From DASUMF01 sp040510575 (GTDB taxonomy: Bacteria > Actinomycetota > Acidimicrobiia > IMCC26256 > DASPTH01): a stretch of 16,013 nucleotides of DNA. The stretch is taken from the NCBI GenBank assembly GCA_040510575.1, contig JBEVIU010000025.1, positions 1 through 16,013 on the forward strand. Direction: 5' to 3'. Position numbers and translations under genes: made by a program. How positions within the stretch are numbered: position 1 is the stretch's first letter; each line of letters starts with the position of its first letter. The notes under the pieces are model-generated. The model was given only the letters and a program-made list of their open reading frames with translations. It made no database searches and had not been told where the DNA came from. Positions 7,011 to 13,248 of the stretch are shown here, piece after piece.

Positions 7011-8267
7011 TCACCCGGGGGCGGAGCCGCCGAGAGCGACGGCGTCGCGCGACGAGCCGGCCGCGGGGTCGAGCGGCACTCCTGTCGGCACGGGGCCGAG
7101 CCGGCGCGCCCATGCGAGCACGAGCACCCCACCGACCACCGCCAGGGCGCCACCGAGCACGCCGAGGAACTGCACGCCGACCACCCCGAGCGCGAGGGCA
7201 CCGAGCGGCGTCATCACGATGCCGGCCCACGGCTCGATCGACTGGTTGAGCGACAGGATCCGACCGTGGAACGACACCGGCGTGTACCGCTGCAGCAGTG
7301 TCTTGGCGGGGACGTAGAAGAACGCCACGTCGACGCCCCACAGGAACACACCCACGAACGCAACCGCCAGCGACTGCGTCCCGAGATAGAGCGCAGCGGT
7401 GAGTCCTGACACGATCACCGCGTAGGCCACGACGCGCGGCCGCGCGACACGGTCGCCCAGCTTGGCGAGCGCGATGCTCGTGAGTACGAGGCCGACACCG
7501 AACACCGTCTGCAGCATCGCGAACACGCTGTCGGACTCGCCGAGCACGTCGCGCACGTAGAGCGGTTCGAGCAGCCCGAACAGCGCCCACAGCAGGTAGA
7601 CGCTCGCGACCACGACGAACGTCCAGCGCAGTCCTTCGGTGCGGCGGGCCAGGGTGAGGCCGGCGCGAAGCTCTCGCCACGTCGTGTCGGGCTCGACCGT
7701 GCGCGGTGCGGGCTCGAGCGAGATGGTGAGCGCCACCAGCGCGCCGACCATGAACGTGGCCGCGTCGGCCAGGAACGCACCTTCGAGGCCCCACCGCTCG
7801 TTCACCAGGGCAGCGATGATCGGCCCGAACACGATCGCGACGTTCTGCGCGCCGCCGAGCAACGCGTTCGCGGCGACGAGCTGGTCGTCGCCCACCAGGC
7901 GGGGTGGGATGGCGTCGAGCGACGCGGCTGCCAACGCCTCGATCAGGCCCAGCGGGAGCGCGAGCAGGACGATCTGCAGGAAGCTGTCCGCCTGCGTGAG
8001 CAGCAGTGCGCTGACGACACCGAGCAGGTTGGCGACGAGCAGCGTCCGCTTCGGACCGAGCCGGTCGATGGGAACGCCGAGCAGCGGACCGAGCAGCGCA
8101 CCGGGAATGCCGAGGACGACGAAGAGCAGCGCGAGGTCGCCTGCGCCCGCGTCGAACTGGAACGATGCGAATCCCCAGATCGCGATGACCGCGATCCAGT
8201 TCCCGATGGCGTTGACCGTTTCGCCCGCGAGCAACAGGCCGAAGCCGCGGGTCCGCAAGAGGCTCAC
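7011..8267 (-). CDS. MFS transporter, EntS/MFS_3-like exporter
   Basis: A 418-residue integral membrane protein with about 12 hydrophobic helices, in two halves split by a charged loop (EPAPRTVEPDTTWRE). Motif A appears in loop 2-3 as GVPIDRLGPKR (about 64-74). The opening LLRTRGFGLLLAGETVNAIGNW is typical of the drug/siderophore exporter branch that includes EntS and macrolide exporters, probably proton-driven efflux. The substrate cannot be read from the sequence. Two GTG codons stand in tandem; the second (8267) is chosen because it lies six bases after a TAGCGT box, although 8270 is possible. It diverges from the DUF1697 gene over about 75 bp and converges on tag. Confidence 0.92.
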   Translation of the reverse strand: MSLLRTRGFGLLLAGETVNAIGNWIAVIAIWGFASFQFDAGAGDLALLFVVLGIPGALLGPLLGVPIDRLGPKRTLLVANLLGVVSALLLTQADSFLQIVLLALPLGLIEALAAASLDAIPPRLVGDDQLVAANALLGGAQNVAIVFGPIIAALVNERWGLEGAFLADAATFMVGALVALTISLEPAPRTVEPDTTWRELRAGLTLARRTEGLRWTFVVVASVYLLWALFGLLEPLYVRDVLGESDSVFAMLQTVFGVGLVLTSIALAKLGDRVARPRVVAYAVIVSGLTAALYLGTQSLAVAFVGVFLWGVDVAFFYVPAKTLLQRYTPVSFHGRILSLNQSIEPWAGIVMTPLGALALGVVGVQFLGVLGGALAVVGGVLVLAWARRLGPVPTGVPLDPAAGSSRDAVALGGSAPG

Positions 8268-8273
8268 CACAGC

Positions 8274-8279
8274 ACGCTA
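8274..8279 (-). promoter_or_regulatory. -10 box TAGCGT of the MFS gene, leaderless layout
   Basis: TAGCGT on the minus strand is followed by GCTGTG and then GTG 8267. The six-base spacing used by the other genes here points to the second of the two tandem GTG codons as the start. The DUF1697 gene uses an identical hexamer in the opposite direction, 51 bp away. Confidence 0.5.
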
Positions 8280-8330
8280 CGACGCGGTGTCGATGGTGGG
8301 CATCGGACTTTCGGACCACGACCGGGCGCA

Positions 8331-8336
8331 TAGCGT
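8331..8336 (+). promoter_or_regulatory. -10 box TAGCGT of the DUF1697 gene, leaderless layout
   Basis: TAGCGT, six bases (CGGCCG), then ATG 8343. There is no ribosome-binding site between the box and the start codon. A clear -35 hexamer is not visible. Confidence 0.55.
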
Positions 8337-8342
8337 CGGCCG

Positions 8343-8864
8343 ATGCGATGGGTGGCCTTCCTCGGTGGGATCAACGTGGGCGGTCATCGCGTGAAGATGG
8401 ACACGCTGCGCAACGAGTTCGCCGCGCTCGGCTACACCGACGTCGACACCTTCATCGCGAGCGGCAACGTGATCTTCGATGCGCCGGGCCGCGCCCGTGC
8501 GATCGAGCAGGCCGTCGAAGCGCGCCTCGAGGAGCACCTCGGCTACGCGGTTCCCACCTTCGTGCGCCGAGCGGACGCGGTGCCCGACATCGCAGCCTTC
8601 GAGCCTTTCGGGGCGCCGGCCGACGGCGACTCCCTGCACGTGGTGTTCCTCGCCGCCGCGCCCGATGCGGCCGCGGTGCGTGCCACCGAAGACCTGTCGA
8701 ACGATCAGGACCGCTTCTCGGTTCGCGGTACCGAGCTCTACTGGCACATCCACGGCGGCCTCACGGATTCCAGCGTCAAGACCTCCGTGCTCGCGAAGGC
8801 CCACGGGCAGCGCGGCACCGCTCGCAACGTGAAGTCGCTCCGGAAGCTGGCCACGACGCTGTGA
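8343..8864 (+). CDS. DUF1697 family protein
   Basis: A 173-residue cytoplasmic protein of the widespread, functionally uncharacterised DUF1697 family. Diagnostic patterns are present: FLGGINVGG near the N-terminus (6-14; the family usually has LLRGINVGG), M19 with the following helix, LGYTDVDTFIASGNVIF (about 29-45), and a C-terminal SSVKTSVLAKAHGQRGTARNVKSLRKL-type block, of which SxxK and ARNxxSL are the conserved parts. Length is normal for the family. ATG 8343 follows a TAGCGT box by six bases. A 64-bp spacer containing nested inverted repeats separates it from the PAC2 gene. No function is assigned; conservation suggests a nucleotide- or metabolite-related fold, but this is not shown here. 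Confidence 0.93.
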   Translation: MRWVAFLGGINVGGHRVKMDTLRNEFAALGYTDVDTFIASGNVIFDAPGRARAIEQAVEARLEEHLGYAVPTFVRRADAVPDIAAFEPFGAPADGDSLHVVFLAAAPDAAAVRATEDLSNDQDRFSVRGTELYWHIHGGLTDSSVKTSVLAKAHGQRGTARNVKSLRKLATTL

Positions 8865-8911
8865 CCGTCGCCGGTGCTGCGCGGCGCGAGTGGGCGCGAA
8901 GCGCCGACGGT
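8864..8911 (+). other. nested inverted repeats between DUF1697 and PAC2
   Basis: An outer 7-bp arm ACCGTCG (8864-8870) pairs with CGACGGT (8905-8911). Inside its right half lies a compact hairpin, GGCGC-GAA-GCGCC (8893-8905); its last base is shared with the outer arm, so the two structures compete by one pair. There is no following T-run. It could attenuate or terminate read-through from DUF1697, or stabilise the 3' end of its mRNA. Confidence 0.4.
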
Positions 8912-8928
8912 CGTCAAGATGGGTGGCG

Positions 8929-9792
8929 ATGACCGACCTGATCTGGGACCGCGAGTGGCCCGCACAGACCTCCATCCTCGTGCTCGCGTTCTCGGGGTGG
9001 TTCGACGCGGCATCGGCCGCGACCACAGCGGTCGATCACCTCATCGAGCACACCGGCGCGTCGCGCCTGGCGCACATCGATCCCGAGCGATTCATCGACG
9101 CGCAGCAGGTGCGCCCGCAGGTGTCGCTCGAAGACGGCGTGACGCGCGTGATCACGTGGCCCGAGAACGTGATCCACGCCAACGAGCAGTCGGCCGTCGG
9201 GCGCGAGCTGGTGCTCGTGTCGGGGATCGAACCGCACTACGCATGGCGTGACTTCGTCGACGTGTTGATCGAGGTGTCGGCCACCACGGCCGCGCAGGTG
9301 GTGGTCACCCTCGGGTCCACCGCGGCGCAGACACCGCACACACGGATGCCGATGGTGCACGCTTCGTCGACGAACGCTGAGCTCGTGAGCCGCTTCGGTC
9401 TCCACCGCCCGCGCTACCAGGGCATCACCGGCATCGTCGGGGTGTTGCACGCCGAGCTCGACGCCCGACACATCCCCGCGATCTCGATGCAGGTCGGCGT
9501 GCCGCACTACGCGTCGGCCACACCCAATCCGAAGGCCGCGATGGCGCTGCTCCAGTACCTCGAGCACGTCACCGGGATCCCGACGGGGCACGCCGAGCTC
9601 GGTGACGAGGTCACCGAGTGGGAGCGCATGGTCGACGAGGCCGTCGCCGAGAGCTCGGAGGGCGCGGTGTACCTCCCGCAGTTGGAGGCGCACTACGACC
9701 TCCAGGCGTCAGCCGAGATCCCGTCGTCGGACGACCTCGCCGCCGAGTTCGAGCGCTACCTCCGCGACCTCGACGAAGGCACCACCGACTGA
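8929..9792 (+). CDS. PAC2 family protein
   Basis: A 287-residue protein of the PAC2 (proteasome assembly chaperone 2-like) family found across actinobacteria. Supporting patterns are LVLAFSGWFDAASAATTA near the N-terminus (about 17-34), LVLVSGIEPHYAWRDFVDVL in the middle, and GVPHYASATPNPKAAMALLQYLE, after which an acidic C-terminal tail ends in RDLDEGTTD. No signal peptide or membrane helix is seen. The ATG at 8929 is chosen over an open frame 13 codons longer because the conserved part begins there; GGGTGG just upstream may serve as a weak ribosome-binding site. In eukaryotes PAC2 helps assemble proteasomes. The bacterial role is not settled, and no proteasome gene is in this window. It converges on the quinone oxidoreductase gene. 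Confidence 0.92.
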   Translation: MTDLIWDREWPAQTSILVLAFSGWFDAASAATTAVDHLIEHTGASRLAHIDPERFIDAQQVRPQVSLEDGVTRVITWPENVIHANEQSAVGRELVLVSGIEPHYAWRDFVDVLIEVSATTAAQVVVTLGSTAAQTPHTRMPMVHASSTNAELVSRFGLHRPRYQGITGIVGVLHAELDARHIPAISMQVGVPHYASATPNPKAAMALLQYLEHVTGIPTGHAELGDEVTEWERMVDEAVAESSEGAVYLPQLEAHYDLQASAEIPSSDDLAAEFERYLRDLDEGTTD

Positions 9793-9821
9793 CCCTCCTC
9801 CCACCGTGTTGGTGCAGGGTC
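9791..9821. terminator. bidirectional terminator-like hairpin between convergent genes
   Basis: GACCCT (9791-9796) pairs with AGGGTC (9816-9821), and CACC (9802-9805) with GGTG (9811-9814) around a five-base loop. The structure is an outer six-pair stem, an asymmetric bulge and an inner four-pair stem. It includes the last bases of both convergent stop codons. There is no T-run on either side, as is common in GC-rich actinobacteria, so termination strength is uncertain. Confidence 0.45.
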
Positions 9822-10797
9822 AGGTGTGGGGGGCGATGAGGACCTTGCCGGTGGCGGTGCGATCCAGCATCGACCGAAGGGCGGCCGCGGTGTCGTCGAG
9901 CGGGTGCACGGCCGAGACGTAGGGCCGCACCTTCCCGCTCGCGAAGAGCTCGCCGATCTCGCGGCGGTCGCGCGCCACTTCGTCGGGCAGGTGCTGACCG
10001 AGGGTGCGGATCTCGAAGCCGCGCACGATCGTGCCCTTGAGCAGCACGAGGTTGAGCGCGATGCGAGGGATCTCGCCCGACGCGAAGCCCACCACCACGA
10101 AGCGCGCACCGAACGTGGTCGCGCGCAGCGCGGCCTCGCTGTACGGCCCACCGACGGGATCGATCACCACGTCGGCGCCCCCGTCGGTGAGCTCCTTCAC
10201 GCGGTTCTTCAGATCTTCCGTGGAGTAGTTGATCGTGGCGACGGCCCCCCGCTCCTCACACAGCGCGCACTTCGCCGCGCTGCCTGCCGCGGCGATCACG
10301 CGTGCGCCAAGGAGGGTCGCGAGCTCGACGGACGCGAGGCCGACGCCGCCCGCCGCGCCGAGCACGAGCACGTCGTCGCCCGGATGCACGTCGCCGATCG
10401 TGCGCAGCGCGTGATACGCGGTCGTGTGCGCGACGGAGAAGGCAGCCGCCGACTGCAGGTCGACGGCATCCGGTACCGCGGTGACGCCGTGCTCACTCGC
10501 CAGCGCCTTCTCCGCGTACGCGCCGGTGAAACCGCCGCCGTACACGCGATCTCCGGGCGACCACTGCGTGACGCCGTCGCCCACGTCCGCGATCACGCCG
10601 GCCCATTCGCTCCCGGGCACGAACGGTGGCGGGATGGACACCTGGTACTCGTTGGCGACGATCAACACGTCGGGGAAGTTCACCGCCGCGTAGTGGACGT
10701 CGACGACCACTTCGCCCGCGCCCGGCTCCGGATCAGGGACTTCCTCGACCACCACGGCTTCGGGCGGTCCGTACTCCGTGCAACGCGCGGCTCGCAT
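9820..10797 (-). CDS. zinc-independent NADPH:quinone oxidoreductase-like MDR protein
   Basis: A 325-residue medium-chain dehydrogenase/reductase of the quinone oxidoreductase (zeta-crystallin-like) branch, expected to reduce quinones or enones with NADPH in the cytoplasm. The N-terminal GroES-like domain carries AAVNFPDVLI (37-46), FVPGSEWAGVI and PGDRVYG. The Rossmann half has LGAAGGVGLASVELA (about 146-160), and residues after the second strand fit NADP binding. The cysteine cluster of zinc-containing alcohol dehydrogenases is absent, as expected. ATG 10797 is seven bases after a TACGGT box; the preceding GTG at 10800 is the alternative. A 15-bp repeat array lies directly upstream of the box and could tune its expression. 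Substrate cannot be told from sequence. Confidence 0.93.
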   Translation of the reverse strand: MRAARCTEYGPPEAVVVEEVPDPEPGAGEVVVDVHYAAVNFPDVLIVANEYQVSIPPPFVPGSEWAGVIADVGDGVTQWSPGDRVYGGGFTGAYAEKALASEHGVTAVPDAVDLQSAAAFSVAHTTAYHALRTIGDVHPGDDVLVLGAAGGVGLASVELATLLGARVIAAAGSAAKCALCEERGAVATINYSTEDLKNRVKELTDGGADVVIDPVGGPYSEAALRATTFGARFVVVGFASGEIPRIALNLVLLKGTIVRGFEIRTLGQHLPDEVARDRREIGELFASGKVRPYVSAVHPLDDTAAALRSMLDRTATGKVLIAPHT

Positions 10798-10804
10798 CAC
10801 GGTG

Positions 10805-10810
10805 ACCGTA
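10805..10810 (-). promoter_or_regulatory. -10 box TACGGT of the quinone oxidoreductase gene
   Basis: TACGGT on the minus strand lies seven bases before ATG 10797 and four before GTG 10800. With a 17-bp spacer, the -35 position would fall at about 10828-10833, inside the first copy of the 15-bp repeat array. Confidence 0.45.
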
Positions 10811-10822
10811 TCGGACTGCGAC

Positions 10823-10867
10823 GCCGGACAGAGGGGCGCCGGACCAAGGGGCGCCGGTCAGAGTGGC
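10823..10867. repeat. tandem array, three copies of a 15-bp unit
   Basis: GCCGGACAGAGGGGC (10823-10837), GCCGGACCAAGGGGC (10838-10852) and GCCGGTCAGAGTGGC (10853-10867). The third copy contains the TGA stop of the upstream membrane-protein gene, so the array bridges that gene's end and the promoter of the quinone oxidoreductase gene. It may be an operator or a local expansion. Confidence 0.75.
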
Positions 10868-12039
10868 GTACGGGCGGAGCAGGTGAGCACGCGCTCGGTG
10901 TCGACATCGGGAGCGACGGTCGTGAGCCACTCGGGCGCGCCGACCGCGCGGTCACGCAGCGCCGCGGCGTCGGTCAGCGGTTGGTCGTGCGCGTGACCGG
11001 CGCGAGCGATCGTGAGCGTCGGCTGGTCACCCACCAGCACCTCGATGGTCTCCACCCAGGGCGCCAGATGGTTGTCGGCGACCAACGCGGCCGTCGCCAG
11101 TGCGACCGGGTCGGGTGCAGTCGCCGGATCGGCAACCAGCGTGGCGACATCGGGATCCGCGAGCGTGTTCTTCGCGGTGTACCGCGAGGTCCACATTCCC
11201 GGTTGGGCGTCGGACAGGCACGCCGTCACCGCGTCGAGCTCCTGGGCCACGAGGTCGTCACGCGCCTCGTCGACCGTCGCCCGCAAGCCGGGAGGGACCC
11301 ATCCGAGCCCGTCGGCATTCCGCACGAATCCCACATCGAGCGTGGGTCCCGCAACGGCCAGCGCGGCGCCGACGCCGACGAGCACGACCACGCACAGCGT
11401 GAGCGTGAGCTCGGGCATCTTGCGCGTCGCACGGCGCAGCACCTTCTGGCGGCGCGCCGCGGTGTCGCCGCCGGCGCGAAGCAGGAGGAAGCACGCGACC
11501 ACCGCGCTGTACGTGAGCCCGTGGGCCCATGCACCGGCACGCAGCGCGGCGAGGATGCCGGTCGGCCCCTCGATTGCGAGCCACCGAGCGCCGGCCACGA
11601 CCGCAGCGGCGACGCTGCCGATCACGAGTGCCACCACCGCGCCGAGGAGCACCGTGAGCCACGTCACCGGATTGATCAACAGGAGCGCGACCTTGCCGGC
11701 GACGCGCGCAGGCACCACGACGACGTCGGCGCTCCCGGCCTTGTGCTGCTCCTCGCGCTGACGGCTCGCGGCGTCGAAGCCGAGCATCACGATCGCCGCG
11801 ACCGAGCACAGCGCGAGCCAGCCGATCGGCGCGCGCATTGCGGGGAGCGCACCGGCCACCGCGCAGATGGTGAGGAGGTGCACGGAGAGCCAGCGGCCGG
11901 AGTCGCTGCGCTGGATCCGCGCGTCGGCACGGGCGCGGTACTCCGCGTACGGTCCGTCGGGCTCAGGACCGAACGCCTCGGAGCCGTTCGGGTCCTCGAC
12001 GCCCTCGAGGTCCTTCAGATCCTCGATGCCGGTGGCCAC
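10858..12039 (-). CDS. multi-pass membrane protein of unknown function with extracytoplasmic C-terminal domain
   Basis: A 393-residue protein I do not recognise. An acidic, Gly/Pro-rich cytoplasmic N-terminus (1-48) is followed by hydrophobic segments at about 50-66, 71-88, 115-150 (probably two helices), 172-187 and 210-231, with a basic loop RRQKVLRRATRK before the last. The C-terminal 160 residues have no membrane segment and two or more cysteines (ACLSD, and LTCSARTPL at the end), and by the positive-inside rule lie outside the membrane. The start GTG 12039 is the first possible one; AGG just upstream is a weak ribosome-binding site. The VOC gene ends 38 bp upstream on the same strand, so co-transcription is likely. 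No enzymatic or transport motif is seen. Confidence 0.8.
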   Translation of the reverse strand: MATGIEDLKDLEGVEDPNGSEAFGPEPDGPYAEYRARADARIQRSDSGRWLSVHLLTICAVAGALPAMRAPIGWLALCSVAAIVMLGFDAASRQREEQHKAGSADVVVVPARVAGKVALLLINPVTWLTVLLGAVVALVIGSVAAAVVAGARWLAIEGPTGILAALRAGAWAHGLTYSAVVACFLLLRAGGDTAARRQKVLRRATRKMPELTLTLCVVVLVGVGAALAVAGPTLDVGFVRNADGLGWVPPGLRATVDEARDDLVAQELDAVTACLSDAQPGMWTSRYTAKNTLADPDVATLVADPATAPDPVALATAALVADNHLAPWVETIEVLVGDQPTLTIARAGHAHDQPLTDAAALRDRAVGAPEWLTTVAPDVDTERVLTCSARTPL

Positions 12040-12077
12040 ACCTGAGGATCGGCATTCGCCGCCGAGAGCTTGACGGG

Positions 12078-12578
12078 TCAGGCGACGGTGGTGCCGTACA
12101 TCTCTTTCAAGGGGTCCGAGATCAGCTCGAGGCGCTCACCGTCGGGGCCGGAGAAGTAGAGCGACGACCCGCTCATGCGGTGCGTGGGCACGCCGGCCGC
12201 ATCGAGCTTGGCCGCGAGGTGCTCCCAGCGTGCGGGCTCGACGGAGATCGCGAGGTGATGCATCCCGCCGAGCACCTCCGCGTAGGGCCCGAGGTCGAGC
12301 CCGGGGAAGTCGAAGAACGCGAGGAGGTTGCCGTTGCCGATGTCGAAGAAGAAGTGCGTGCTGCCCTGGTAGTCGCGGTTCTCGAACAGCTCGGTGAGCG
12401 GGAACTCCAACAGGTCCTGGTAGAACGCGATCGTGCGCTCGACATCGAGCGACAGCAGCGCGAGATGGTGCACACCACGCGCCGACGTCGGTGGACGCTC
12501 GTCGGGTGCGCGCAGGTGCGCGGCACGCATCGCCTCCCATTCTTCGCTGCGATCGACCTCGGCGCCATGCGGGCTCAT
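12078..12578 (-). CDS. VOC (glyoxalase/bleomycin resistance/dioxygenase) family protein
   Basis: A 166-residue cytoplasmic metalloprotein of the vicinal oxygen chelate superfamily. After an N-terminal extension of about 35 residues, two beta-alpha-beta-beta-beta modules follow: GVHHLALLSLDVERTIAFY (35-53) and GGMHHLAI (104-111). The likely metal ligands are H38 (or H37), H108 and E151 (GERLELIS), with H75 (STHFFFDIG) as a further candidate. Length fits a single VOC domain. ATG 12578 follows a TAGGGT box by six bases. It diverges from the YdcF-like gene over 41 bp with interlocked promoters, and the membrane-protein gene follows 38 bp downstream. The substrate is not predictable; a dioxygenase or a glyoxalase-like isomerase are both possible. 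Confidence 0.92.
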   Translation of the reverse strand: MSPHGAEVDRSEEWEAMRAAHLRAPDERPPTSARGVHHLALLSLDVERTIAFYQDLLEFPLTELFENRDYQGSTHFFFDIGNGNLLAFFDFPGLDLGPYAEVLGGMHHLAISVEPARWEHLAAKLDAAGVPTHRMSGSSLYFSGPDGERLELISDPLKEMYGTTVA

Positions 12579-12584
12579 CGCGCC

Positions 12585-12590
12585 ACCCTA
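12585..12590 (-). promoter_or_regulatory. -10 box TAGGGT of the VOC gene, leaderless layout
   Basis: TAGGGT on the minus strand, six bases (GGCGCG), then ATG 12578. The box is identical to that of gdh. It lies exactly where the -35 of the divergent YdcF promoter would fall with a 17-bp spacer. Confidence 0.55.
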
Positions 12591-12607
12591 CGGGGCAGGG
12601 AGCCTCA

Positions 12608-12613
12608 TAGCCT
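12608..12613 (+). promoter_or_regulatory. -10 box TAGCCT of the YdcF-like gene, leaderless layout
   Basis: TAGCCT, six bases (CGAACG), then GTG 12620. The hexamer is identical to the one before the coiled-coil gene. Seventeen bases separate it from the opposing -10 of the VOC gene. Confidence 0.55.
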
Positions 12614-12619
12614 CGAACG

Positions 12620-13162
12620 GTGCCGTTGCTCCGAGCCGGGCGCTGGGCCCGGCGCACCGTCGTGGTCGTGATCCTGCTGGTGGCAGTCCCTGTGCTGCTC
12701 GTGGGTGTGAGCCTGCGGCTGTTCGTGTGGCCGAGCACCGATCACATCGAGCCCGCCGACGCGGTCGTGGTGCTCGCAGGGGGCGACGGCGAGCGCCTCG
12801 ACCGCGGGCTCGAGCTCATGAGCCAGGGCGTCGCGCCCACCCTCGTGCTCTCGTTCGGACCCGACCGCCTGTGCAACGTCGAGCAGCCGTACCCGGTGGT
12901 GTGCTTCGCGCCCTCGCCGGAGAACACCCGGGGCGAGGCTGAGGCGATCGGTCGGATCGCGGCCGAGAACGGCTGGACCAACCTGTTGCTCGTCACTTCG
13001 ACGTCACACGTGACGCGAGCGCGTCTCCTGGTCGAGCGGTGCTACTCGGGCCGCCTCCAGATGACCGGCGCCACACCGCAGACCAGCGCGCCGGGCTGGG
13101 CGTTCGCAATCGCCCACGAGTGGGGCGGCCTCGCCGAAGCCATGGTCGACCGCGACTGCTGA
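12620..13162 (+). CDS. YdcF/DUF218 family membrane-anchored protein
   Basis: A 180-residue protein with a basic N-terminus and one membrane helix (about 13-35), then a DUF218 domain outside the cytoplasm. Family patterns seen: ADAVVVLAGGDGERLDRGLEL (about 46-66), the ENTRGEAEAIGRIAAENGW block (about 100-118) and LLLVTSTSHVTRARLLVER, which correspond to the conserved Gly-rich, NTxxEA and SxxHxxRA motifs. DUF218 members include SanA and YdcF, linked with cell-envelope or peptidoglycan metabolism; the exact reaction is not established. GTG 12620 follows a TAGCCT box by six bases and has no Shine-Dalgarno. A hairpin follows the stop codon at once. It runs ahead of the serine hydrolase gene, which has its own ribosome-binding site. 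Confidence 0.9.
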   Translation: MPLLRAGRWARRTVVVVILLVAVPVLLVGVSLRLFVWPSTDHIEPADAVVVLAGGDGERLDRGLELMSQGVAPTLVLSFGPDRLCNVEQPYPVVCFAPSPENTRGEAEAIGRIAAENGWTNLLLVTSTSHVTRARLLVERCYSGRLQMTGATPQTSAPGWAFAIAHEWGGLAEAMVDRDC

Positions 13163-13179
13163 CCCAGCTGCGCGCTGGG
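13163..13179 (+). terminator. terminator-like hairpin after the YdcF-like gene
   Basis: CCCAGC (13163-13168) pairs perfectly with GCTGGG (13174-13179) across a five-base loop, beginning right after the stop codon. No T-run follows. It probably separates the YdcF transcript from the serine hydrolase 70 bp on, or protects the 3' end. Confidence 0.4.
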
Positions 13180-13237
13180 AGCGCTTCGCGATGATTCGCG
13201 CCACCGGAGCCGGTCAGATCATCGACGTTCCGAGCAC

Positions 13238-13244
13238 GAGGAGG
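13238..13244 (+). promoter_or_regulatory. Shine-Dalgarno site of the serine hydrolase gene
   Basis: GAGGAGG ends four bases before ATG 13249 and nineteen before the alternative in-frame ATG 13264, so it favours the first. It is one of only two strong ribosome-binding sites in the window. Upstream, ACCGG-AG-CCGGT (13203-13214) forms a small inverted repeat of unknown meaning. Confidence 0.6.
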
Positions 13245-13248
13245 ATCG

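Noticed and set aside
5686..8331. An 881-codon minus-strand open frame covering tag, the MFS gene and part of the coiled-coil gene
   Set aside because: The MFS protein lies in another frame with clear membrane helices, and tag is on the plus strand. The frame's product is low-complexity Arg/Ala sequence.
8929..9792. PAC2 protein as evidence for a proteasome locus
   Set aside because: No prcA, prcB, mpa, dop, pafA or pup gene is present in the window, and PAC2 proteins in actinobacteria often stand alone.
9826..12045. A 739-codon plus-strand open frame across the quinone oxidoreductase and membrane-protein genes
   Set aside because: It is a shadow frame with the same Arg/His/Asp-rich composition. 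It spans two genes on the other strand and the space between them, and has no domain or start signal.
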